Part shown: positions 35,601 to 47,839 of the stretch, one piece after another
Layout of the letters: every line of letters starts with the position of its first letter
Position numbering within the stretch: position 1 is the stretch's first letter
NCBI GenBank assembly: GCA_963580455.1
Contig: OY756970.1
Span: forward strand, 15,748,001 to 15,812,000
DNA from: Euonymus europaeus
Taxonomy: Eukaryota; Streptophyta; Magnoliopsida; Celastrales; Celastraceae
Length of the DNA stretch: 64,000 nucleotides
Direction of reading: 5' to 3'
Translations under genes and position numbers: made by a program
The notes under the pieces: model-generated
The model's input: the letters and a program-made list of their open reading frames with translations, nothing else
The model's database searches: none
What the model was told of the DNA's origin: nothing

Positions 35601-38079
35601 TCAGGAAACTTCAAAAACTGAAAATGTTAGTGACTTGAAAGTCGGTGAGGAAGCTTCAACATCAGCTGGTACTGGTGAAGTCAAGGCTGCTCATAAAACT
35701 GGTGAATACATTGCGCTAAAGGCTCTAAGGGAAGCTTTTAGAGCTGTCGGTTATTTTCCAACACCTGGAAGACCAATTTCATTTGGTGAAGTGGGAAATC
35801 CTGTCATGGCACTGGTAAGGGAGTTTTCCTGTGTAAAACTAACTGTGCTTCTATTGAATTTCAGTGACCATGTACATATGATTGCTTTGCTGACTGGGCA
35901 TGCATCAGAGCATGATAGTTTTTATCCTTCGCCCCAAAATATTTGAAGGATTGACAGAAGTACATGGTCTATAAACTGTCATTATTGAATCTATGATTTA
36001 CTCGTTGCTGTATTTTATAGGTTGTGTTTCTGGCACGGTTGGCAGGATCTGATGTTGCTAATGCGTTAGCCCGCAGTTCTTTAAAATCTGTTTCCAGCAA
36101 TTCTCCAGGTCTGCAGCTGGCCACTAGGCATTGTTTTGTTTTGGATGATCCCCCAATTGACAATAATGAACCTGGTGCTTCTGAAAGGTATAAAAAGTTC
36201 TTGGTTTTTGTAATTGTCGTAGTTGTGAATATTATACCTGATGGCCTGAATTTGCAGTGTTGTTACTGCAAGTGTGGATGGGCAAACTAGTAAAGACATT
36301 GAGGAGCAGATCAATAACCAGAAAGAGAACTATGCCTCTGGTCTGAGTAGCAGGGATTTGTCTTTTAAAAAAGATGACAAAATGGAAATTTCTATTCCTA
36401 AAGAACGAAGGAGTTTGATTTCTGAAAATCTCAAGCCTGCTGAGAAATTACATACTGAAATTGAGTCAGCTTCTCGTGAAATTGTGCCTGGAAATATTGC
36501 TGAATCAAGAAATTCAAAGTTAGCGAAGGATCTACCACCAAATATTTTGAAAGAATCAGATGATTCGGCATCCAAGGCAGAGTTTCCTCCTAGTTGTGTG
36601 AACGGGTGTGAAGAAGAAACTCCATTAGGAGATCATTCTAATCTTTCAGAGGTAAAGAATGTGGAAATGTTATCTGATATGCTCTCTCTGGAAAAAGATA
36701 TTCATGGTCACCTGGCTACGTCAGGGTCAGTTGGAGAGCCCTCTCTACCTGCAGAAGTGTCGAAGGATGTGGATAAGAAGGCATCTGATTCTGTGTGTCC
36801 TGAAAACAATGAGCAGCAGTTGATTATATCAAGTTCTGTTAGGGAGGAGTCTCAACCTACAGAAGCTAAAAAAGATGTTGATATGATATCTAAGTCTTTG
36901 CTTTCTGTGGAAAATGGGTTGCAGTTGGTCCCATCAGATACTGCTGGAGAACCCTCTCTACCTTTGGAGGCACAAAAGGATTTAGATATGATGTCTGATC
37001 CCCCGTCTTTGGATAAGAATGAACCTCTACATCCATCAAATTCAGTGATTGAAAATGGAACAAATGCTGGTACTCTCTCTCTCTCTCTCTCTTCCCCCTT
37101 TGTCTTTTTCAGTGTAAGTGTGTGCTTGACAATGTAAGCCCTGAGAGGGGATGCGATAATTATGAATAGGAAAAATGAGAATGTGGGGGTTGGAGAAGAG
37201 ACCTTTAAGCCAAATATATTTTCTTGAAGTTTATTCAAAACAGTTAATCAAATCTGCGTACAATCTGGGATGCATGTTCAGATTATGAAACTTGCATTCT
37301 CAAATGAAAAAATTGCATTCTGGCAATTTTCTATTGGAAAAATGAAATTTTCGATTAGAAATGCAGCACAATGCCTGTTTTTTCTTATCATATTTCTTTT
37401 ATGTATTCTTGGATTATCCAGGTGAGGATAAAATAAAAGACAGTAAAATGGACATCCATGACTGCACAGAGACCAAAGACATGCAGGATATTGATAAATT
37501 AAAGCGTGCTGCTGCTTCTGCAATCTCGGCAGCTGCAGTGAAGGCAAAAGTTCTTGCAGACCAGGAAGAGGAAGAAATCCGACAACTTGTTGGATCAATG
37601 ATAGAGAAGCAGGTAATCCCAATTTTGAGTTGGCTTCTGTCTTCTGACGCTGTTGTGTAGTGCACTCTTTAGATGTCTGACTTTCTGAACAATTCCTTTT
37701 GTTGCAGTTACATAAGCTGGAAACCAAGTTAGCTTTCTTTAATGAGATGGATAGCATAATTATGAGAGGAAAGGAGCAATTGGAGAGGTCAAGGCATAAG
37801 TTATTCCATGAGCGTGGACTGATAATAGCTTCACGACTTGGTTTACCACCTTCATCATCTAGAGCAGGTCCGCCATCATTGCCTGCCAACAGAGTCACTA
37901 TGAACTTTGCGAACTCAGTTCCAAGGCCCCCATTAAGCATGACTTCCATACGACCACCAATTTTAAGACCCATGGGAACTGCACCTCCTACTTCTAACCC
38001 ATTTGTAGCCTCACCTGTAGCAGGAAGTACTGTCCAGCCTTCAGGTCAAGATAGAGCTCCTTCAGTTGTGACAAAGTAG
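32635..38079 (+). CDS. SWI3D: SWI/SNF complex subunit SWI3D
   Basis: Seven coding exons join in frame: 32635-33082, 33739-34274, 35149-35814, 36021-36187, 36258-37069, 37422-37612 and 37708-38079. The product is 1063 aa, close to the Arabidopsis SWI3D size of about 1 kb residues. Domains in order are: SWIRM, about 151-233 (WFSWKKIHVLEERALPTFF to DYWGLINFHP); ZZ zinc finger, 309-345 (YHCNYCSADC...YDLCTDCF); SANT, 366-411 (GGKWTDQETLLLLEALELY); the SWIRM-associated region, about 513-573; and a C-terminal coiled coil, about 941-985. The ZZ finger distinguishes SWI3D from SWI3A-C. It is a nuclear core subunit of BRM/SYD-type chromatin-remodelling complexes. All splice sites are GT-AG and no defect is seen. 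Confidence 0.93.
34966..34983. repeat. (CTAG)n tetranucleotide run in SWI3D intron 2
   Basis: Four and a half CTAG units form a perfect palindromic run inside the 874-bp intron. Confidence 0.85.
37072..37094. repeat. (CT)n tract abutting the SWI3D exon 5 donor
   Basis: The donor reads G|GTACTCTCTCTC, so the microsatellite starts within the first intron bases and replaces the usual GTAAGT-like context. Length changes here would alter the donor region directly. Confidence 0.8.
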
Positions 38080-41000
38080 TCTTTGCATAGTGTACCCTTA
38101 ATCAAGCCTCTTCCAATTAATACATCAGTTGACTAGGGCCTATTTTACCAAGTGAGTACCTTTTTCCTGTCGTCTGTCCTTGGAGAACTTGGCAGATTTT
38201 CAGGGTATATTGCATACATGATTTTTTGGCTGAGTGAATGCAATCTAAAACCCATATTGCAATTGATTGTGATTATAGTTGAGTCAGACTTGGAAAAGGA
38301 GATTTCAAATGTGTCAGTTTACTTTTCCGAGGGAAGATGTGGGAAAAGAATGAAAAACAAAAGGTAGATGAGTGAAACAGTAATTTGTGTCAATGTGTAC
38401 AGAGAGAAAACACGGAAAAGTGGCTAAATGCTTCCTGAGTTTGATTTTGATGGCCCTATTTTTTATTTTCTCATTTGTCTCTTGAGAGCATTTCCGACTG
38501 TATGATGTTATTTTGCAGGCAGAAAATCAGGATATTTGCTTTGAATGTTTTTTAACACACACACACACAAAACAACAACAGCAAGCCAAAAAAACAGATT
38601 ACTTCCAAGAGAGAGAGGAAGGAAAAAAAAGAAGGTAAAATGGTTTAATCTGAGGGTTGTATCAACCATTGCCTTCCTAGAAAACAGTAGGATCTTAAAC
38701 AATAGTGAAACTGCTTAGATTTCTTTTTTATGAAATTGCTTTATTTAGTTGAAATTGTGGTGTTCTGGGTATTGTAACATTCTGGTTGGGCTTTTGCTTT
38801 CTGTTTTGTAGTTTCTGGTTTGCACCATTTTGGTGTGTTAATAAATTTTTTAATAGTCAAACAAAATTGTTGCTTGAGTGACATACCCATGTAATTGAGT
38901 TTCCTCTTCAGCGATTATTGGTTGTGAATCTCCTCAGTTTTCCAGGTTAGTTTGACATTGATACATGGAATGGTTATTTCAGGGCCTTGTTTTATTTTTT
39001 ATTATTCTGAAGACCAGAAGTTATCATGGTTATATTAAGCTGTTCCCCGTATTGTGAGAGGGTAAAGGACCATTTTAATAATCTGAGTTTAACTAAATTT
39101 GGAGTTACAACTTGGCAAGTTTTATGCTTTACTTGCTGCTGTCTTCTTTGAACCTTGATCATCTTTGACACATGCTCAATCCATGATTACTTCATTTTTT
39201 TAAGTCAACATACGGTTGCTTAGCCTCTTTAGTTCCTGACTTTGTTTTATTGAGTTATACATTCATTACTGGTCCTCAAAGGTTAGAGGCTAGCTTCTTT
39301 GACTTAATTGGCTGGAAGAGTTATTTCATGGGCCTCTTTGTTTTCTCTAATCTGAATACCTGACTAGAAGTTTGTAGTTACTTTTTTTAGCTTCTATGTT
39401 GGTGTGCCATTGTTGCAACAAGAGAAGCGTGTTCACTTTCTTCTGATGGAACAATGGCAAGTAGCTATAGTTGAAGGCAGACCCTTGCTTGTGTTTAGCC
39501 TCACTCACTGCAACCACAATTTTAGCTTGCTTGTTTATGGCTCGTAATCTCGCATCGTGTATAGTTTTTGCCTCTTGATAACAGGTGCGAAAGAATGTGC
39601 TATCTGTGTATGAAAAAATTTGGTTCCCTTGCACGTTATTTTGTACTAATAGATATAATTACTTTCGTTGGAAGCTTATGTTTTAGAGTTGATTAAACGT
39701 TGTGAAAGAAATGATGAAGCGTTCTCCCCATTTATTTCATAATCAGATATGCAGATGAGCAAGTTCTTTTTAGCTGTAGAGAAAGTGTTTGTGTCAACCT
39801 TGTGGATAAAAAATGAGGGATCTAAAGTCTCCCTGCTGGCTTAGAAAACGTAGTTATCATACTCGAGTCCGAGACCAAGACCTGGAGAGAATCCTACCAT
39901 CGGGAGATATTCAAGATAAAGAGAATGGCAAACCGGGAGGACGACGGGAGATCATTGTGACAGTATTTGGTTTAGGTCCTCTCGGATACCTGAAAAAATT
40001 TACATTCCATTTTTCTGGCCAACAAGACCAGATTTCTGGGAAGTCTCGAGGTAAAAAGTATGTTATGTATATGTGTGTGTATATATGGTGTGTGTGTGTG
40101 TCAGGCACATCTGGTGTGAGGTTACAAGTGCGACAACCAATACCTACAGCAAAGTTCTTCAGTTTCCATGTTACTGGTCAGAGTCTTTTAACAGCCTTCG
40201 AAGTCCTAACCTACCTTGGCAAATGGCAAGCATCCCGCATACCAAATACTATACACGTTGACAAGTTCTAATTACATGCAGAATTGGGGGTGGGGTGGGG
40301 TGACCGTAATATTGAACAATCAAAAATGTAAAAATACTGGAGTGTTTTTATCAAACCTATCCCATATAAAATTATGAATCTTACAGAATCTTGTCTTACA
40401 TATAATTTTTAGAATCGTATCGTGACTCAAACCGTATTAACTGAAAGTTCAGCCGGGGGATGGATCCAAAAAATGAATTGAGGGGTGACTATATTAGTGA
40501 TAGAACCAAAAATTTATAGGAAGTGGTCAAAGGTTGATGGGTTCAGGCAATGCTCCGAAAAAAAAATTAGAGTTATTTATTGATTTGCCAACAAAAAGTA
40601 GACAAAAAATTACAAAATTCATATATTAATACGGGGATCAAGTCTTACAATCTCATTTTTAGAATCTAATTTTTAGAAATGTACCGTGACTCAAATCGTA
40701 TCATTTGAAGGTTCAAGGTTTTCGAGTTTTAACTGGTACAATAAAATTAAATTATAGATTTAAAATACGCAAGAAAAATTTATTTAAATATATTAACTAT
40801 GTGATTTATTTTTTATTTGTCCATACAAAAATATATTTAAATATGTTCATGCTCATAATACTACAAGCTAGTGTATAAGCTGTTAAATTAAGCTATTTTA
40901 AACTGATTGTATAAGCTATTAAATTAATCTACTTTAATATGTTCATAGAGTAAAAGTTGTCAATTTACCAATAAGGATATTGTAAGTAATTTAATAATAA

Positions 41001-41689
41001 TACACAACAAATAAATTTAAAATTATAATAAAATAAGATTGTTAGAATATTTAACAAAAATATAATAATCTAATTTTTCATATTTTAAATTATCCACACG
41101 AATTTTAAAATAACACAGGTAATGTTGATTTGTCATACATATTGAACACTAACATCGACACCTAATTCGTCATACGGTGAAAATAAAATTGATTAGCAAT
41201 CATATCCCTAATAATGTCTATGTTACTACATTCATATGAGGAATACAAGTAACGAAGAATTTGAGAATGCGGAGGACGTAGACAGTTCTTCGAGGGGATG
41301 TTGCGGGACTTCTCATGGAATGTCAGTAATAGATGGTGGAGGGTACTCAACTACTAATCATAGAATCAGAGATCAAAATCAAAATTCCCAAGCTAACTAT
41401 TTTTGAAGTGCAATTATAGAGTCAAGCTTTGTATAACTTTAACGCAATGGTTATTCACATCTAGATCTACAAAGCTAGCAATAAAGATGGTTGAAGCACA
41501 ATGGGCATAGGTTCAAAAATGGCAGCACATGATCGCAAATAGCAAGCACCAAGACCAAAACCAATAGATCACCATTAATTTACAGTGTAGTTTCACACAC
41601 AAATAAGCACTAAAAAGGGACGAATAATTGCAAGCATTCTAGAGGAAGATTATTTCAGCTGGGAAAAATATATATGCCACAGGCGTCAT
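38080..41689. other. SWI3D 3' UTR and intergenic region to RABG3
   Basis: The first 0.8 kb is probably SWI3D 3' untranslated sequence. A GTGAGT at 38152 and TTTTGCAG ending at 38519 could mark a 3'-UTR intron. A 152-codon frame at 39813-40271 has no recognisable similarity. Sequence around 40376-40460 is repeated imperfectly near 40645-40720 (TTTTTAGAA...CGTGACTCAAA), and the DNA between resembles a worn transposon end. The rest is AT-rich. Confidence 0.45.
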
Positions 41690-44600
41690 TTAGCACTCAC
41701 ACCCTGTTGATCTTGGCTGATTGTTGGTAGCAACATCAATGGTGTCAGGCAAGTAACTTCATAAAGGATAAACCCCCGCCAAAAAGAAAACAGGAAAAAG
41801 TTTATATCAGTACCATTTCGGGCTTGTTCAAAACAACCTAAACACGCATAATTTATAACAAAAATTGAACTCAAACTAAACATGCCCAGAGCAAGGTTAT
41901 CACAGGACAAGTATAACAGGAATTGTCTAATTTCTGATAGAAACAAATCTAATATGATAATCAAAATTGAGCTGATAAAGACAGAAAGTAACTAAAATGA
42001 ATCTATGCACATCAAGAAATTCTAGACGGTAGAACGAGTTCTATAAGAACTATTTGAACCTGGCTCTCCTACAACGATTGCACTGCACAATCATTGATCC
42101 AATGGGTATGAGAGGGGCTGTACCCTTGAAAGAGGGAAAAAATGAAGACTCTGGGATCAAACAATCATTGTAGTAGAAGTGCTCATTCAATCACTAGACG
42201 TTTGGTGTCCCATAAAATTTTCTCAACATTAGCTTACTGTGTAGTGTATCTGTAAACAAAATTCCCCAAAGAACAACGAATTGTAAAAATCGACCTTAGC
42301 ATAAATTTATCAGACAATATTAGTAAGACGGAGGTAAGTTGTATGCATCTTCGCTTATCTAAAAAACAAAGTTACAGGCATCTTCACAGACCAGAAAATC
42401 AAGCAATTAGCTTAGAAACATGTTTTACCATCCAATCCCAATGGAAACAAAGTGGCCAGAGCAGTTGATGAATATATACCAATAATAGAATTATGGGCAT
42501 GCTAGCATGCAGGAGAATTAGGGAAATATAACTTACATATCCTCCTCTTCACCATTCTTTAGGGCATTCTTTGCTATGCACTGAAAAGCTTCTTCCACAT
42601 TAATGCCTTCCTTGGCAGAGGTCTCAAAGTAAGGAATATTTCCTTTGGAGGCACACCAAGCTCGAGCTTTTTTCTCCGAAACCTGAAAGGTTCAACAGAA
42701 GTAGCATCTGATTTGTAAATGGATCAGAAAAGTAAGAAGTGTGGTTGCAAATACACGTGTGCCGGTATCTACGTTTGTTATTCTCAGCATGCATAAATTT
42801 ATGAGCGTCTCTTGTTTTATCCACATGTTTTTGATCGAAGTTACAGGACATATAATGTGGTTGCAGGATTTAACCTGCAGACCTTCCCGCCTCGGAGGTA
42901 TACTAGAGAAGGTACTACTGCGCAAGGGCCGTACAATTTGGTGGAGTGAATAGATGAATGTCTTTAAGCGTGAGCATAAGTACACTTCAGAGAGAGAGAA
43001 AGAGAGAGAAAGAGAGAGATGTTTGGGGCAATGGAAAGAGGGGAGAAATAAGGGGAGAGATTTCTAACAAAGTGAAGGAATTACGTACCACTCTACTGTT
43101 TCCTCCATCAACATCAACTTTGTTTCCTAAAACAACAAATGGAAAGTTTTCTGGATCTGAGGGGCTAGCCTGCAAAATCAGTCATCATTAGAACTTAAAT
43201 ATTTTCTTTGATACTACCACTTGAAGAAAACTTGTTCCATTTTGTAAATTTTTCTGGGAAAACTCGAAAGAAGAATAATGCATGCCTGAATGAGAAATTC
43301 TTCCCTCCAGTTGTTAAGGTTGTCAAATGACTTTGTTGAATTGACATCATAAACAAGAACACAACAATCAGCACCACGATAGAAAGCAACACCTAAACTT
43401 TGGAATCTTTCCTGGCCAGCTGTATCCCAAATCTACCAAAAATAATAACAGAGTTACTGAGGCCAAATGATAAATTTCAAGGGATTAAACATGTAATTGA
43501 GATTAATTTAGCATGATTATGCCAAGTAAAAACTCTTTGCAGACTCTAATGTCAGGTAAAATAACACCAAGTCTACATACATAGCAAGTGATAAGTTGTC
43601 GGACAAAGGAGTAGAGGAAGTGGACAATGCATGGAAAAAGCAACACATAATTAAATTACCTGACACTTACGAGTTAAGGGTAAGCTCAATTCCAACATCC
43701 GTTTAAATACTTAAATTCCAACATAACCTCGAGACTTTTTGTATATCCTACAAGAATTATTTCAAGTAAACAGACTGCCACACCAATATCTCTATGTTGT
43801 AGATGACCAAAACATATTCGCTGATTTTCTTGGATCTTATCTTCAATTGGTAGTACCAGCACTAGATCATACAGTCTTATTTCTTATCCTATCATTCCAT
43901 AGGTTGAAAACACAACACTCTTATTTCTACTACACTCATTATTTATGGGTCTAACGCAATGTAATTTTAAGATATAATCAAATCATAATAAATTATAAAT
44001 ACATTATTACAGGTTTCGTAAGAAGTTGAGGAACAAGAATAATACACACACATATAACTGAGGCCTTTTGGAAACATCAAAAGTTCGACAATCTTTCAAA
44101 GTAAATTCATCCATACATTTTCCTGCAGTAATTGTTTGGACAAGACTTCCTTAGTTCCTTATACAGCGTTCTAAGTTCTAATCCCACATGGAGAATGAAA
44201 ATTCCTCCTTCAAAAAAAATATTGAGTTTTCTAATACATAAATAATCTCTAAACAAATACAGAAAAATAATGAGTTTCTCGATTTAATATGAGACCCTTG
44301 CGAACTAAGAGTCTAAAATGTCCCAAATATGGAAATTACCCGAAAGTAAAAGTTCACACACATTACCATCAAACCCTCAATACCAAACAATTTACGGCCA
44401 GCTTCACGAATCCATGATAGAAAATTAGTTGAAATCTATATCGTGGATTCTCCATGACAATTCAAATCCCATATTCCCATCTAGAGCTGAATTCTAGATT
44501 AGTCCTATAAAGTCCATGTCTTTTATTATCACTTTTATCCATGCCTTTTTAGAATCCCCAAGGACCCCTCAACTTCAGTTTCCTCGACTGTTCGCACCCA

Positions 44601-45724
44601 ACACACCAAAGTCTTTGTGTTGCACATACCCAAATCATTTATATTGCTGCACATCCAATGCAACATTCTCACCTCTAATATGTTCATCATTCAGCCAAGT
44701 TGTCTTCTAAGCCTAACACACGTACCATAATTAAAATTTTGGAAAATTGTTAAGCCCACTTAATGGAATGCATATTAGCTCTCAAAATCTTTCAAATTGT
44801 GTCCTCAATGGCTTCACCATACTCTAGCTTTCTTTAAATTTTGTAGTTTAAACTAAGACATCTACATATCCAAAAGGAATATAGAAAGACTATAAAATAA
44901 TGATAAAAACAACTATGGAAGCCATTCAACTCAATAGCTACAATTTACTAACAATGCAAAGGCATCCAAACTAAGGCAGTTAAGTTCACCGAACTACCAC
45001 TATAAGATCGTCCTTATTTTAGTGGGAAATTTTAACACAGCCAACTAATAAGTGCTCCAACTAACCTGCAAGGTAGAGAGCCTATTTTCTACAACTAACC
45101 TGCAAGGTAAAGAGCCTATCTTCAAATTGAACTTCCTTGGTCAAGAAATCTGCTCCAATAGTTGCCTTGTACTGATTGCTAAACTTCTTGTTTACATATC
45201 TGAAAGCCCAAAGTCAAGGCACACGTTCCAAAAGCATTCTACTGCAAATAGTTGCTTCTAGTAGTATTTTAATAACATGGAGTATAGTACCGGTTGTTGC
45301 TACAATAGTCACATATAAAAAGGATACTGATTCATCAAAGAGGTCTTTCCAACCCTGAAAATCACACAAAAAAAATAATTCAAAAATCAAATAATTCAAC
45401 AAGACAATTAAGCAAGAGACAATAGAAACATTAAAATAGTACCTCGAGATGTATTTCACTATTTTGTTCCGATAATTCAAACCATAACCATAAATTTTCT
45501 TTACTGGAGCGAACAAACACTAATATGATGACCAACATGAATCAAGATCAATCAAATTCAAGAGTCGATCTGAAACCTAAAAACTGTAGTTCATAGCTCT
45601 TGATCGTACTTATTATACATAAATAGACACACATGCCAAAACATAAAATAGAATTCACACATATGACTGACCCGCTGTCACCGAGGATGATAACCTTCAA
45701 GAGGGTTCTTCTACGGGAAGGCAT
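41690..45724 (-). CDS. RABG3: Rab GTPase RABG3 (Rab7 class), with a 1-bp deletion in exon 3
   Basis: Seven coding exons on the minus strand: 45672-45724, 45328-45354, 45100-45198, 43286-43432, 43089-43169, 42537-42682 and 41690-41756. They spell a 206-residue RABG3 protein. It starts [18 protein letters not shown] with P-loop GVGKT, then [34 protein letters not shown] and a C-terminal CEC prenylation motif. Plant Rab7 acts at the prevacuolar compartment and tonoplast in vacuolar trafficking. Exon 3 is 99 nt where 100 is needed: codons for YVNKK run in one frame, and [19 protein letters not shown] follows in the next. The missing base is a T in the Phe codon after AAG AAG. As written, translation stops soon after. 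This is either a true lesion or a sequence error. Intron 4 uses a GC donor (CAG|GCATGC). Confidence 0.88.
42989..43019. repeat. (GA)n-rich tract in RABG3 intron 5
   Basis: An AGAGAG/AAAGAG run on the plus strand becomes a CT-rich tract in the transcript. Confidence 0.85.
45058..45124 (-). repeat. 34-bp tandem duplication over the RABG3 exon 3 donor
   Basis: The segment covering the last codons of exon 3 (GGCTCTTTACCTTGCAG) and its GTTAGTTG donor is repeated immediately downstream with two substitutions (GGCTCTCTACCTTGCAG then GTTAGTTG). The transcript therefore has two donors 34 bp apart. Use of the distal one would add 34 nt and shift the frame by one. Confidence 0.85.
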
Positions 45725-47839
45725 GGTTCTCGATTTGATTGTTGGTCGTAAGGACACGAACTCGAAGGGATCTACGTCCGAGTTCAAAAATGAGAGAGAG
45801 AATTTAGAAGGCCTGCCGTACTTTGGATTCACTTCGGATTCTAAGCTGGCGGACCCCTTTTAGTCGTCCTCTTCCAGTCGTGGAAAAGCTGGACTGACCT
45901 GTAATTCAGTAATTTGGATTTGAATAATTTTTTAATTCGTCCTTTATACTTATGGAACTATAGCTCTATAAGGACAAAAGGCCGGTGTCCTGTGGAATCT
46001 GTTGGGATATTTATTTTATAGGTATAGTTTGATCGATAAATGAACCCTAGTTTCAAACCCCTATATCTATAATTTCTTGTTATGTATTTTGTAATTATTT
46101 ATAATTTACAAATTTTGCATGTTGTAATTATTTAATTTTTTATAATTTATAAATTTCGCATGTTGCATTTATGTTGTTGCATGCATATACACGTATCCTC
46201 TCAATTAAAGCAATTCTTACATTTTGCTTAACTATAGTCTCTTTTTTTCCCTCTATCTCTGGTCATATTATCAACAAATAAATAATTGTATGAAATGTCT
46301 TCTTGGTGAATGGCTATATTTTACCAGGAAAAAAAAGTGTCCATGAATTAATAATTAATAATAATTTTTAATAAAAGTTTCATGTGTTTTTATTTAGTTT
46401 GATTTTAATATTAAAATTAATAATAAATTAAATTTAACAAAAAATTTAGTAAACAATAAAAAATATATTTATATACATTCTCGATTATCAAAAAAAATGC
46501 ATGAAGAGACTCATTTATCATGTTATGGACTATAATTTCTACAAACCCAATATATATATTTATACAATTTTCGCTTAACAAACACTGGTGTGGGCTTTGA
46601 TTTTAGTGTTAAGACAATTGTTATTATCCACATAAAATCTAGTGGAACCCATGCTTTAACATATATCTTGTCGACGATGTTTCAAAACTCAAACTACAAT
46701 ACGTCCAAAACTGGGTCCCACGTCCACATGAATTTATGGCCTACACGGCGACAATATTTCAAAACTATGAGTCAAAAAATGGATCCCATATCCACATGAA
46801 TTTATGGTCTACAAGTGTATGGTTCCAGTAGAAAAAGGACTCGTGGGACGTCGGCACCACGTGGCAAACAGTGATGGGGTAAAAAAGTTACGGGATGTTT
46901 AAAAGTACAAAAAGTAAAGAGTAGGAGAGTGTTTGGCCTGGGGGTTCGACTAGTGCTTCTCTTTGATATATTATTGATGTGATTTAGTCAATAAAATATA
47001 TTTATTAATGATGTGAATTTGTTAACTTAATATTTATTTAAGAAAAATGAGACTCTACAAATGGAGACAACATGTGAGCATGGCAACTCTCAAGCCATAC
47101 CAATTGCCCAAACATAAGTTAACTAGTAAATTGTCATTGTGGCATCCAATTACTTATTCATATCCTAATAATTATAATTTTTTGCGAGGACAACAAAATA
47201 TATCAGGAGACGAATTTCGCTAATGTGATTAGACCAATATAATATATTGATATAAAAATATAAATTTACTGATTTATTTTTTGTATAATAAATATGAGAC
47301 GTCGTATTAATTTTGATATAAATGTGAGTGTGATAAAGATAATATTCATCAAAGCAAGTCAACATGGGGAATTTTTCATGTCCCACCAAAATTAGGCTAA
47401 CAAAAATTTGTATTATTGGAACATATAAAAAAATGTGAAGAACCATTAAAAATCTACTTTTCCTCGTCCATGTCCCCATCAAAAAGCATATGACTAGTTT
47501 TCATTCGTGGTCGATCATGTTAGCACTTCCAATGGTTGTTTGCTAGTTGAGGAGAATAAATGTTGTTGGGAGATCCATTTTGATAATGTGATTAGAAATG
47601 AAAATAATCTGTCTTTTATAGTGGTACAATTATGAAAAATTGCTAACTTATTTTTTGTGTGATAAAGGTGAGATTCGATCCCAAAAAATTATGTAAAATG
47701 TGTGTATCATGAGGGACTCACGTAATGGCCAAACAATTGGCACATCCAAAGTCCATGGCCGCTTATTTGGACCATCAAACTTACTGCCCTTAAATGACAA
47801 CATTGGATTTTTTTTTTTTTTTTTTTTGATTTTTTTGTT
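45725..47839. other. RABG3 upstream and intergenic region
   Basis: The RABG3 5' leader probably occupies the 130 bp next to the start. Beyond it the DNA is AT-rich and lacks genes. A run of degenerate AT sequence fills 46100-46560. Listed separately is a pair of ACGT elements near 46850. Confidence 0.5.
46847..46864. promoter_or_regulatory. Paired ACGT elements (GACGTC and CCACGTGG)
   Basis: GACGTC (46847-46852) and a perfect G-box palindrome CCACGTGG (46857-46864) are five bases apart. Such ACGT pairs bind plant bZIP factors and can act as ABA-response elements. They lie 1.1 kb upstream of RABG3, the only nearby gene start, so any regulatory role is speculative. Confidence 0.35.

Noticed and set aside
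39813..40271. 152-codon plus-strand frame downstream of SWI3D
   Set aside because: No recognised family, contains a GT-rich low-complexity part, and lacks promoter or splice context.
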